A DNA stretch of 64,000 nucleotides from Branchiostoma floridae. Lineage: Eukaryota > Chordata > Leptocardii > Amphioxiformes > Branchiostomatidae. Below the pieces are notes generated by a model. It ran no database searches. It was not told the origin of the DNA and was given only the letters and a program-made list of their open reading frames with translations. Each line of letters opens with the position of its first letter. Within the stretch, counting starts at the first letter, position 1. The position numbers and the translations under genes were made by a program. Shown here piece after piece: positions 1 to 24,500 of this stretch. The stretch covers positions 18,292,326 to 18,356,325 of the forward strand of contig NC_049984.1 of the NCBI RefSeq assembly GCF_000003815.2, read 5' to 3'.

Positions 1-511
1 AGATATTAGTCATTCTCTTCATAGGAATCACCCAGAGTTATGCATTTCTCCCATCGTTTGATGCAGCTCTGGACACCGTTTTTGTAGGACACCCCAGGTT
101 GGTCCTCCAACAGATGCCTCATCAATGGCAGAAGAGGGACGATCAGGTCTGGGAGCTGTTTCCACAGACTTCCGGCCACGTTTGAATTCAGGATGCCAGC
201 GTTTTACAAGGTCATATGATGGGGCATCATCACCATAAGTTTCTTTCATTTCATCAAAAGTCTTCTTTGGTGTGCGTCCTTTCAAATACAAAAACCGGAT
301 CACTGCGCGACACTCAACTGGCTCCATTTCACACCTGGTCAATTTCGCACCTGACTCAGTTCAAACACCAGTAAATCAGAAACCACAATTAGTTCAGAGC
401 TGTTTTTTTGCAACATAACCCATAGAGATATGAATCATTACACATACAAAATTTCATCTAGATCAAACGACTGGAAGTGGGTCAGGGACATTACTTATTG
501 AACGCCCCTCG
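1..511 (-). mobile_element. mariner-type transposon, 5' part, cut by window edge
   Basis: The minus-strand frame 342-28 encodes a mariner transposase N-terminal helix-turn-helix region (visible pieces: CRAVIRFLYLKGRTPKK, GDDAPSYDLVKRW, GRKSVETAPRPDRPSS). After about residue 75 the frame no longer looks like transposase, which suggests a frameshift. Upstream of the start codon the sequence ends at 511 in a mariner-like terminal repeat (reading out of the element, CGAGGGGCGTTCAATAAGTA), followed by TA at 512-513 as expected for a Tc1/mariner target. The 3' end of the element lies before base 1. It sits in an intron of the receptor kinase gene and is probably inactive. Family level is confident; subfamily is not determined. 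Confidence 0.8.
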
Positions 512-525
512 TATTTGCCCTGTAG

Positions 526-11502
<10,977 letters not shown>

Positions 11503-12111
11503 ACGGGAGACCATTGCTATTATGTTGCTATCTAACTTGTGTTAAATGGACATTAAAATAGATAAGCAAGAAAAAGATAGTTGTCCTGTTGTGTATTGAT
11601 GTTGACATGACCAAATAAGACAGAATCTGTAGTAAAATTGGGTATAGACTCAGATGAGTGAGTAAAGCAAGAAAATATATCTGATTCAATTAACCTAATA
11701 TCAGAAGCTTTTTGGTTAGTACCTTTCACTGGTATTCATGTTGGAAGTAAAAATGTAGAGTAGAGTTGTATAATAGTCAGATTAATCTGGTGCCCTCACA
11801 TAAAGTGGTGGTACTGGACGTTTGTCTAATTACAGAACATGTATGTCTATGTCAGTTTTTGTTTATATGTCTAAGATATGTAAAAGACTTGAATATATTC
11901 ATCCTAATATAATATGTTCTGTGTGTGTCCAGAATGCAATCATGCCACAGAAACAAAAAAATTGTTTGCAGAGCAGCATTTATTTACTATTTTCATGGTC
12001 TGGTTAGTCACCTGACCATGCTTAGTTTGTTGCATTTTTCTTTGAACAATGTCTTCAGTTTTACAACTGGTTACTTGGTAACAGCAATATGTATTATTAT
12101 AGCAGAGCTAC

Positions 12112-12117
12112 AATAAA
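12112..12117 (+). promoter_or_regulatory. Candidate polyadenylation signal of the receptor kinase gene
   Basis: AATAAA lies about 610 bp after the kinase stop codon. The rest of 11503-12503, between the two converging genes, is AT-rich 3' UTR/intergenic sequence in which I see no other feature. Confidence 0.45.
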
Positions 12118-12503
12118 AGGACACTGGGAAAAGCATATTTCCTCTTCCAGTTTCAGCTTCCCTGGTATGTTCTTTCAATACTAAACACTTAGTAACACAG
12201 CAGTTGAGGGAAGGAGGTCTCTAGATCTTCCTTTTTTCTTCAGTCCTCTGAGATCAGTTGGCACTTTTCTTCCCAATATGTCCATCTTCCCAAGCCCTGC
12301 CAGAAACAGTATTGGTACGTACCGAAAACAAACAAACAAAAAACATCATTTTGCAGTTTTGGGATTCAGAAATCAAATTTTGCTGCTCATTCCTTAAACG
12401 TTACATCAGAACTTCTGCTGTAGCTTGCTGTTTTGGCTCAAATAAAAATGCACATGCCAGAGAAGGAAGACATTGTGAGATTCTGCCTGTAGAATCTCTT
12501 GTT

Positions 12504-15500
12504 TTACAGTTTAAACAAGGTCTGTTGGTTTTCTTTGAGGCTCAGGTAGGATGTCTGTGCCATTCTCTCCAACTCTGCCAGCTCGCTCACAGTGGGGGCC
12601 AGCTGGGCTGCATGGCCCTTGTACGACCCACCTGGAATACACAAAGAATTCTCTGAAAAAATTTCTTTAAATCAAAAGCACTAACACACACATAACTTAC
12701 AGCTGACAAAGTCAGCAGTTGACACTTCTCCAGTACCACAAAGCTTTCTTAATGTTATTTTCATACAGTTTAATAAACTTGTCTCTCTTCAAATAGCTTC
12801 CTTTGTAGGAATGATTTCATTTTGCAAACACTCTGGCACCCTTGAACAATGTACATGTCATAATTGTTCAAACAGAATGTTGCACAGTGCAGGGGCACAA
12901 AATGGTCCCATCAATTTAATTCCTTGTTTCTCTAATTTTTTCAAATACAAAGTGAGAGGTCAAGATGAAAACAGTGGTGGAATAAGTACCTTTATTCCAA
13001 TGTCGAGTCGAGTGTGTACAAATTTCCCCCTCAGTCATTATTGGCATTTCAGTTCAGCAATATTTTAAAAAATCTGTGACCCAATAAATCATATTGGTGT
13101 ATAGAACATAGACCAAATCTCACCCCCAGCCTTCCTCTTCTGCCCGTACACCACCTTTCCATCAAACTCATCCACGGGGACCTTCATGTCTGCCTCCACC
13201 TGCTGGATAATCACCCCCAGGTGTTCTTCGATGTCTGCCAGGTACTGGGGCTCGTCAAACCAGATGGCACAGCCGCCCTGGGAGGTTAGCCTGGTGTTGT
13301 AACAGCCCCTCCCTCTGCTGGGACAGCCGTGGTACCAGACCTGGATGGTTACAGCACAAAAACTGGTTACAACACATAAACTGGTTACAACATGTAGTTA
13401 TCATTCATCAGCCTGGTGTTGTAACAGCCCCTCCCCCTGCTGGGGCAGTCATGGTACCATACTTGTATGGTTACAACAAATGTTAGATAGGTTTATAGCA
13501 AAACCAACACTTCGTCATCAGTCTGGTGTTGTAACAACCCTCCTCTTATTGGGACGCGGTTACAACACAAAACTTGGTTACAACACACAGCTATGTTGGC
13601 CAGGCTTATAGTAAAACCAGTAAAAACACAAGACTCAAACTCAATGTCTGTCAAGTAGAAAGCATAAATACCATGGTCTGGGCGGTCAGCAATCCCCAAA
13701 CGCCACAACACAACAACAAAAGTGGTTATAACACGAAACACTTAAAATGACAACACACAGACATGTCATAGTGTATTAGTATAAGGTTGGGAAATGTTTC
13801 ATTTAACACCTACCTTTTCCTTAACAGTGGACACAAAACTGATGGCAAGACCCATTCTGAAATGGAGAACAAACACCACAATTACTCTTGATAGTGACTG
13901 ATATTTGACTAAGGCAAAAAGTTAAGAGTCTCAAGTTGGTAAGGACACTGAGAGATGTTCAAAGCAGTCGGTTACTTACCTATCGGCTCTGCCAACACGA
14001 CCAATTCTGTGCACGTAGTTCTGCTTCTCATCAGAAGGGGGCAGAGTAACATTGATAACTGTGTGGTAAAAGGAGACATTGTACATAATAGACAAACTAC
14101 ATGTCTCTGAAATAACATACACTTTATAAGAGAGTCTAAAAAAACTTTCTCTTACTTTTACTGTATACAAACATTTGGACAGCTGTAGCCACACCTAGGG
14201 ATGTTCCTGTATTTGTGTCAGCAAGCTACCAACACATAGAGAATATACAATCATACAGAAAAAAAAAAATATTACTGTTACAAGAGCTTGTTAAGGTCTG
14301 TATACTGATGTTTGACAGCTGTCACTCACCATATGGAATCCCTTTAACATCCAGACCTCGAGCTGCAACATCAGTACAGATCAGGAAACGGACTCTACGG
14401 TCCTACAACAGAAAATATTACCATTGTACTAAAAGCTATGATAAAAGTATAGGGCAGAATAAAAAAACTTTTTTCATAACAAAGGAAGAACCAGACATAA
14501 TGTCAACATGCAACAGAAACCTGACATTGTTAGGAAGTGATGTGGTACAAAAATGTCAATGTACGGATACATCATTCCCAACCTTAAACAACTGTAGATT
14601 TTTCTTCCTTTCTGGTGGTTTTCTGTCTCCATGAAGACAAACACATGAGAACTGGTGGCCTGAGCTATTGGGTCCTGTTAGGGGAAAATATCGGGAGGAT
14701 AAATTTTGTACAAAAATTCTATGGTCATGATAGAAAATATGTTGTTTAACTCTATGGTTTATGCATACATTTACTTAGTAAAAAATATACCTTAATTTTG
14801 TCAGTTACATTACAGAGCACTTACCACATTTGTTTGTCTTTGGCATTTTCCTGTACATACAGGTGATTGAACACTTTTCCTCATGTTGATATTCAATGTA
14901 TCACTATCAGCATTATACTCTATACCAACAAATTAACTTGCTGTGGTATTACAAAGATAAAAAAAAGATTTACGCAAGCCTGACCTAGTCTCGAGTTCTC
15001 TCCCAAGATCGAGACTAGGTCATTCTCTGTGAACAAGATGTGCTGTCAGACATCGAAAATTTGGAGGTATGTACCTTGCCTTTAAAAAACAATCACTGTT
15101 GGAAGAAAGTTTGTAGTAACTGTATTCATATGTGACTGATGAACCTCTTCAACAATAAAAAAAGGTATTGAACAAAAAAATATGAGGTCTAACCTCCGCC
15201 CATCCTGATGAAGTATCTCTCCATGTTATCACAGTCCAGCTTGGTGCGACAGAAGATGATGCCCATGTCCATCTTGTGTTCCTTGATGACCCTGACAGTG
15301 TACTCTCCCTTCAGGATCTTCACTGCCTCAGATAGGGTTTCTGCATAGAAAAAAAGGAAGGAAAATGCAACTGTCTAGTTTCATCGTCATCATCATCATT
15401 CACTGTGCTTTGCATCTGTAGTCAGATGTCCTGCAGCTGCATTAAATCTTTCTTCATCTATCTAGTTTGGCCTATTGAAAAGATGACTTTCCAATGGCTG

Positions 15501-18500
15501 TGACAAGAATGTCAGGTGCTGCTTATAGGTTTAATCCATCATGATAGCAAAACCGAAAACAATTCCTTTTGTTGAAGGTAGATATGTTTCAGGGCAACTT
15601 TACAGTCATACAGCAGTGCTCAATATCCCCACTTCCACACTTGCAAATGTAACTACATTTTGCTTGGCGCAACTTGATTTTAAACCCAGGTAGCTCAGTG
15701 TGCAACCTCAAATTATATAGTTGGAGCACCGCTTTTGCCCCTACATATGTGCATGCATGCATGCTCTTCATAAGATAAAACATTAAGTAGTAACATGTAA
15801 CAGCTGAAAGAAAGATAATGGATAAGTAGCTGATTTGAAGAAAGTTATAACTTCAGGACTCGAAATACTTTTTTCTGCATACCTGCACTGGTGCAGGTAA
15901 CCTTGAAAATTACCTGCACCAGACAAATTTTACCTGCACCACTCTGAATTTAGGAAATATGGATCATACTAAAATTGTTCAGGAACCATTCCACATACAC
16001 TGACATCATAGGACATTTATGTATAAAACCCAGTACATGGACCAGTGCAGGTTAGGTGCAGGTAGACATCAGAAATACCTGCACAGCTCCAATTTTACCT
16101 GCACTAACGTGCATATGCAGGTGGTATTTCGAGCCCTGAACTTGGAAGTGGGGCAACATGAGATGTTGATGGTGTAACCTAGCTTTTGACTCGGGTTGCT
16201 GCCTGAGCAACTTGGCCGAAGAAATTGTTTAGTCATACCAAAGAGATGCAGAAACTAATGGCCAGGAACATTTCTAAGAAAGAGGACGGAATGAAATTCT
16301 CTTATCCTGTTCTAGGTAATGTGGCTATTGTGGCTAGATACATTTGCTTGGAAACTACTGCTGTGTAACAGAAACCAAATGTACCCGGAGTGTTGTTGCC
16401 GGGATGTACGTTGTCCTTATTGTGAATGCCATCCGTCTCCACATGGTTCCTCCCACAGTGCTGCCAGTAGGTGTCCCTCACTGGGTCTACCTTGGTCACC
16501 TGGAACATGTCAAGTTGTACAAGTCAAAACTTCAAACAGTAATTCTTCCACATTTCTGTTGGCAAGATAGAGGATGCGACTGCTATTGTTATTGTTGTTA
16601 GGTGGGCCGTCTACTCTCTCTTAGCAGCCAGGGGCTGAATTGCGAGGAGCTTACAATAGGTGGGGCTAAATCGCAAGGGTTTGGAGTGACTGCCATTCGG
16701 TGCCACTTAGGTGACCTGAATATGACAGTACTTGCGCCAGGTGCGGCCATAGGAATGTATGTTTTGAATCACTCACACCAGGAAGGAGCCCTGCTCTTTT
16801 TGATTGCAGTTACTGTTAGTGTTATACACTTTAGGTTTGCTACAGTTACTGTTACCACACAGTTTGTACCTACCACAGCATGAACAGTTTCTGGCACACT
16901 GTCCTCCCCCTTCAGATCAACCCACACTGGGAAATACATCAGCTTTTCCTGTAGGCAGAATCAAATGATGTAGAACACATGTCAACCAGATATACAAGAG
17001 TGGTTAAAAAATTGATGAATGAGATTTAAGAAAATCCTTTCCAATTCATCCAGGAGGGAATAAAAAGTGAAAGCAAGTACAACATGGTGTATAAATCATA
17101 ATACTTACAGCCATCTTTTTCACATCAAAGGAATGCAGGGTTGCAGAGCACACAATCATCTGCAAACAATGAAAGAAATTTATAACACCCTACGTCACAC
17201 CGTTTCTAACAGTCAAAACAATATTCAACCATCTTAATATGTACAAATTACTATGTACACAATTAGGAAAGGTACATCGTAAAACTAGGGTTAAGCACAT
17301 GGTGGATAGGAACTATACTTAAAGAGAATTAACAAGTCTCTGATGTCTATGTATTATTACATTGCAGCTATATATGTATAGTGCACCTTCATGACAAGAT
17401 GACAACAGTACAATGTATTAGCACTTCTGACTTTACCTGGAGCCTTTTACCATCTGCAAACACCTTAGTCATGGAGTCGTGTAAGCGCTGGATAAACTGG
17501 CCATAGCCTGCAGATAGGAGCCCATCCTGGAAAAATAAACAATTCATAACTGTTACAAGTTCCAAGTCCGGTAGGTTTCTTGACAGTAAATCATCAAGCT
17601 GTGCATAGTTGGAGCTAAAATATTCATAGACAAGAAGAGTACTTACACATTCATCCAGTACAAAGAATCGCACCTTAGGAGAAAAAACAAACTCTTGGTC
17701 AATTTAGTATAACATGTGCTTCTAAAACTGAAGAATAGTCCTAACCTCTCTAGTTTAAGTATTGAGGATATATATGAATTATTGTAGATGCCATCTACGA
17801 TCTAGTCTAAAACAACTTCACAACACAACTCAGTCAAAAATAATGCACTGTTACATCAAGGATGGTTAGACATCCAGGGAATAAGACATGCCAAAATAGC
17901 AGTTACACATTATTAACTGGATATGATTTCCATCACTGATGAAAGGTAGTGGATGCTACCTGAAACATCTGACCATTCCCAAAATCATATCCGAAAAAAT
18001 GCACTGTTTCAGCATATATATAATATACAATATTAGAACATCTATATTACTTTGTACGTACTTGTGAGAGGAGCAGCTTGCCGGTTGAGATTAGTTCTTC
18101 CAGCCGACCAGGTGTTCCCACTACAATATCCACCTGGGCAAATGGAAAGATGCCATGTCAAACAATCATCATTGTACAGATTAGGGGTGGGAACTACTGG
18201 TAAAAGAAAATTTAGGCACAGGTACAGTCTTGACCTGATCCTAATTGTTCGTGAAAACTTGTGAATAGGCACAATGGTGCAATTTTCTACAAAGGAATCT
18301 ATTTGGCGGAGTACCCAACTCCCACTGGTATTTTCAAAATCAAGCGTCTTCACGTAAACTCAGCAAGTTTGATTGTAGAAACTTGGTAGAAATGACTCTG
18401 TACTCTACTTCAAACTTATTATTTTCTAGAAGCGGTACAAGTGCCAAAATGTGTAAACTCCTTTTGATATAATGTAGTAATTTTCTACTGACAGTCCAAA

Positions 18501-21500
18501 ATCCGGTCTTCTGATTTTTCTCTGGCCCGATTTTTTACCGCTCCAACAAGTACATCGTACTGGTGCCCCTAGTATATCTAAGATTGCAAATTTTGTACAA
18601 AGGCTGAATTTCAAGCTCTTGTATTACCCTGCATGTTGTACCAGACTGCATTAAATGGACATGTACATATTGACTTCATGCACAAAACAGCAATTACAAT
18701 GTATACAATACAGTAAGTACATTCTTAGTTCTCACCCCATTGTCCAAGATTTGTAGTTGGTCTCTTACAGGTACACCACCAATGATAAGCAGTTCTCTAC
18801 AGTAAGAATGGGACAAGTAATACATATAAATCCCAAGACTTAAGTGCACAAAAACATCATTTCAAATTGATATGACAGTGACAACAATGAAGTCACAATA
18901 TCATTACAAAAACCATGAATACATACAGAGTGTATCTCTCCCAATTTTATAAGATTTATAATATTTAGAAATTACGTCTCTTCTGCCTATTTACTCATTA
19001 CTATAGACTCAGCTATAATCACACAAAAAGTACTACAAGAAACCTGTGATATCCAAAGTCAATACTGTTACAATGTTTTTGAAATGTGAAAATCTATGCC
19101 TACCTTATTGGAGGGTCATTGATGTGTTTTTTAAACATCTTGACATTGTTCAGTGTCTAGAATAGAGAAAGAAACAAGTTGTCATCATCATTTTGGACAG
19201 CCTACCCAGTCTTAATTCACATTCTAATTCAAGACCATTCTGTGTTTCATAATGTTCATATATTATATATATCAATGACATGACAATGACTGAGCAAAAG
19301 ATGATTATGTAAAAAAAGAAAGCTTTGAGCTGATTAATGTACCTGTTCAGCTAATTCTCTGGAGGGCTGTAAGGAAAATAGAAAACATATATCACAAACA
19401 GTAATCATATAAAAGATAAGTGGTACAAACTGACTACACAGAAAACATACATCTTGCTATTCATTCTACTCTTAATTCAAAATGTCCTTCACTGGAAAGA
19501 ATACTAAACTGCGTGGTTATGACTATGCACAAGTCACTGAATGCAAAATTTCAACTTCATCAACACTTTTGTACTGACCTCAATGATGAGGGCCTTTGGA
19601 GCATTTGGCTGTGGCTTACTGTGGGACGATGCTACACCACCTGTTATGGGTGTAAGTGATACATAGAAGTTATGACAAACAGTCAATTTTATCATAGTGT
19701 GAAATATGTGAGAGTTATGGACACCAGATATTCTCTTGCCAAAGATATAGCCAAGCTGCTCTGACAATAGCAATGAAAAATATGTGTTTCAGCTAAAGAT
19801 GAGGATTATTATTTCCCAAGACATGAAGTACATTTTTTTCATTCAGTATATTTTATATTATTCACTCACTCACTCACTCACTCACTCACTCACTCACTCA
19901 CTCACTCACTCACTCACTCACTCACTCACTCACTCACTCACTCACTCACTCACTCACTCACTCACTCACTCACTATTTCATTACATGTGCAAAGTAATTT
20001 TGATGTACTGGCTACATGCCATAAAATGCATTTGCACAATCAGCCAGTACAAATGTTGCAGTGTAGATCTTGCCAAGGTTAGGGACCGTACGGCATTTAG
20101 CGAGGGGGGAGGGCCGGTCGCCAGAGGGGGGAGGGCCTAGCAAAAAAATATTTTGCTAGGGGGAGGGCCTAGCAAAAAAATTTTGACTTGGGGGGAGGGC
20201 CAAGCAAAAAAAAAATAGCTTAGTCTACCAGCAATATTTGTCCCTTAAAATCCAAGAAACGGCGTTTCAGAGGGTCAAGATTTCAAAATTTTTCTGGACC
20301 TCCGCAAGGGATCGCCCAAGGTTGGCACTCGGGACACAGTGAAAATGCGAAAGGGGAGGGGGCGGGGCTTATGAATCGCCCTCGAAAACGTTTTTCACTT
20401 ATAGAAATGTTATTAAACTCTAGATTAGTCTGCCAGCAAAATTTACCCCTGTCCTGTTGCCCTCAAAATGTAAGAAATGGCGTTTCAGAGCTCGAGGGTA
20501 AAGATTTGCAAATTTCCCTGGATCCCTTTTGACGTGACCGGCCTCGCGCCTTTGGTAGCCGACATCGTGATAATGTGTTTGGGGGGATTTAATTTTGTAT
20601 TTCTAAATTGAAATTCCATTAAAGTTAGCTTTGTTTGCCAGCAAAATATTTCCCTCAAACTGCAGGAAATAACTTTAAAGAGGGTCAAGATTTCAAAATT
20701 TCCCCGGACCTACCTTGCGATTCTTCGTGCCTTTGGCGTCAGACATGCCGGTGTTGGAAACGTCGTTCTCAAAAAACTTGAAACCCTCGTATTTTTTTTT
20801 CCATAGAAATATCATTTAACCAGCAAATTTTCCCATAAAAATGCAATGCAGGAAATCGTGTCAAAAAAGCGTGGCATTTTTAAAAGATCTCCTGCAAGTC
20901 GCCGGCGGATAGAGCTAGAGAGGCACCGGTCTACCCCGTCGTGGGAAAATCAGCGTCATGCGTCAGCGCCCCCCTCCCCACTACAGTTTTGGTTTTGGTT
21001 AGTCCAATCGCGTTGTCGTTTTGGTTTTCATTTTCCCCCCGATTTACCGCAAGTTATTACCACCACAGAACCAGAAAAAAGTTAAAAATACAATGTATAT
21101 GTACATGTACATTGAAAATGGTTTCCGTCAAGCCGCTCAGGCCCGCGAGCTTGCAATACGTAAATTCAGGGGGCGGGGCGCGCACTGCTTCGTGGCGCAA
21201 ATCTACTAGAAATCCAGATACAAATGCTTTTTAGGTGTTGTTTTGATATCAAAACAATGAAATAGCTTCTATAAAGCAAATATTTATGCCTCCATGAAGC
21301 AGATATTTATCCTTCTATTATTAAGCAGATATTTTGAGCCATTCTGTTTTCCCTTTATTTCTGTGAGGTGTGAGAGATCTGCTTCGCGATGAAAATCATA
21401 AAAAAGTATGACGCATTTAAGCACATTTCCAAATGGGAGCGCATGTTTTATTGGCGTCTTGAATATTTTTTCAAAGTTGATAGGAGGGGGGAGGGCCTAG

Positions 21501-24500
21501 CAAAAAAATATTTTGCCAGGGGGAGGGCCTAGCAAAAAAATTTTTACCTGGGGGGAGGGCCTAGCAAAATTTTTTTGACCCGGCCCTCTGGCGACCGGCC
21601 CTCCCCCTCACTAAACGCCGTACGGTCCCTTAAAGCCTGCTTTCATCATAGTGTTTGCTAACAAAACCTTGAAACATTGACAGTACTGAATACACAGGCA
21701 CGTAAGACAGCCTTCTATAAGCAATAAGAAGGGCACAGTAAGCGAATGACAACAATGTGTTCTGACCCTTGGCTTCACCACCAACTGTGAAGTTCCAAAA
21801 GAGACAGAAAGGTCAGATTAAATGGAAAGTAACACCATTGTGGCTCTTGATACAGTGTTTAAAATACTGTCTGCATCCTAGACAGTTCAAATTCAAAAGT
21901 TGTGAAGAAAGATGAGTTACAGAAAATTACAGATTGTATACAGCTAATACCTAAATCATTTTCAATATTGCATTATGTGGTCAACTCTTCTGTAAAGGGT
22001 ATATGCCTATGTATTTGTAGAAAAGGGCATACAGCTAACATAATTTCTCTTTGATTAAAACAAATCCCTCATCGGAGTCATCCAGAGATAAATACCTGTG
22101 TTGACTGACTTGACCACACAGTCTGGAGGTGCTCTGGTCAGGGCTACGTAGTTGCCTTGGGGAGGATGGTTGAAGGCAGTGTCTCCAAAGTTGAACTGCA
22201 TTTCTCCATTCTATAACAGGGAAATTTGATATTCACTATGAACTAGGAAATAATATAATGTAAATTAGACAATAAATTGGAAGTTCGTAAAGAAATTTCA
22301 AGCAAATAACGAAGGCTATGAAATACACGTTAACAAATAATATATTTCTTTCACTATATTTCTTTGACTTATTATAACTTACCTACATCTAGCTGCTTTT
22401 CCATGCCTACAAACCTTGTGTGTATAACAGTAGGGCAACTTATACCAGCTAGACAGATTATTTATCTATACTACACTCTTATATGAATGCCATGGTCACA
22501 TTTACCTTGAGCACCACAGCTGCGAATATGGGCTGTTTCCTCAGATGGGGAGGGATCTCAAACGCAATACCAAGATCACTTCCTACAAGAAAAACATTAC
22601 AGGGTTACAATAGACTGCAATTGTGACATACAATAGAAGCCAGTTAATTGCACAACGGATTAACGCACACTTCTGTTAATTGCACTGAATCCCCAAATCT
22701 CAAACCTGTGCTGTCCAGCTGGATAACTTTGCGTTATTGCACCATCTGGATAATTACACGAAAAACACCGGCAAATGGGGTGTGCAATTAAACAGCTTTT
22801 ACTGTACTAGCAGATACTTCAATCTCTATTAAACAGCTTTTACTGTACTAGCAGATACTTCAATCTCTATGAGATTATACTGAAGAAAACTAATTTTGCT
22901 AGAAATGCCATTAGCACAAATGTAAAACCATAGCTAACCCTAATCATTTAGGATAAATCTTTACGCACACAAACATTCACTGTCAACAAACTGAACAAAG
23001 ATGTTACCATTCTTGGAGTAGCTGATAGTTCCATTGTCTAGGTCCAAGTAACATCCAATGGTGTCATTTTTACCGAAAGGCTGCAAAACATAGTTAAACA
23101 GTAACGCTATACATCAGTACTGGGTGACAGAATCAAGGTTATCAAGCTATAGACATGTATAAACTAAAGGCACATGTGGTACCCATGCAAAAGAAAATCA
23201 CAAATACAAATTAATTGTAATAAACATTCATTAAGAAAAAAAAAAACTACAGTATTTATACATACATTGTACAAGTGAGTGTGTAATGTATGTAAAAGAC
23301 AGTTTGTATGTACATGGTTTAAATCTGTCTACTAACTATTGACACTGTAAAGGCAATGGCAATATTTTCTTTAAAGTTGTCTATCTGTTGTCTTTTCTTA
23401 CCTCTCCATAGGTGTCAAACTGACGACCAAACGACTTCTTCCCAGTTCCACCAAACCCAAAACCGCTTTTGCATGTGCCTGAAAGTGAAACATACGTAAA
23501 AGCACATTGCAAGATTTGCCTTTCTTCAGGTTTATCTATATGGTGCCATCACTATAGTTATGTTATTCATAACTGACCTCTAAAATATAGTGTATGAGTA
23601 ATGTAACATCAGACTTCATCAACATTGTTGAGACAAAGTCACACTGTAAACCTGTACAGACTAGTAGAAACCAACACATACCGAGGTCCAGGTTTGCCTT
23701 GGAAGTAGAAAACCCCACTCTGCACAAGCCTTCATCAGTTACTGTAGCTTCATAGTAATACTTTCCTGTACAAAAGAGAAGAAGGGTACATACACTGTGT
23801 AAATCATTTCATGAAACTGTCATAGCCTTTCCATTTACATTAATATGTTTTATGTTGATCCTCAGCTTTAACTTTATCATGTATTCAATACAAGAAATAA
23901 CAAATTTACTTGATATAGCCCAATCTCTTAACTTACAAAATACTCTGGAAACACACCTTTGTTGACTACACCCTTGGTTGACCGCCCACCATGCCACTCC
24001 TTCTGTTCCCGACACTGGACCAACAGTCCATCTGGGCTGACCGCCAGGGAGAGACCCCGGTCGTATGGGTTGATCTGCCATTTATTGATAGCTGTATGCA
24101 TGTAAAACATCACAACATGGTTAATGATATACTGTAAATGTATTTAAGTTCGCGGGGATTTGATTTCGCGGTAGCGGGAAAAAGGTGGTTTTAAGTTTGC
24201 GGTAGCACCATGCACTGTAGTCTCTTACTGCTTTGGAAAAATGTTCGCAGTGGTTTCAATTTCGCGGTGAAGCGGCCACCGCGAAAACAACAAACATTTA
24301 AACCACTGCGAAAGTTTCTGCATTTACAGTACTACTTGTCTAAGTACATGTATGTACTAGGAGTGGTTATCGGTATAGTGTACCGTTACAAAACCATTTT
24401 TACTTGTTGAACCAGTCCGGAAAAAAAACAGACATGATGAAATTAAGTGAACCTGATGTTGAACCGATTAGAAAATGAAGAGATGATACAGGCAATACAG

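Noticed and set aside
19784-20140. Open frame containing many SLTH repeats
   Set aside because: Translation of the (ACTC)n microsatellite; no gene context.
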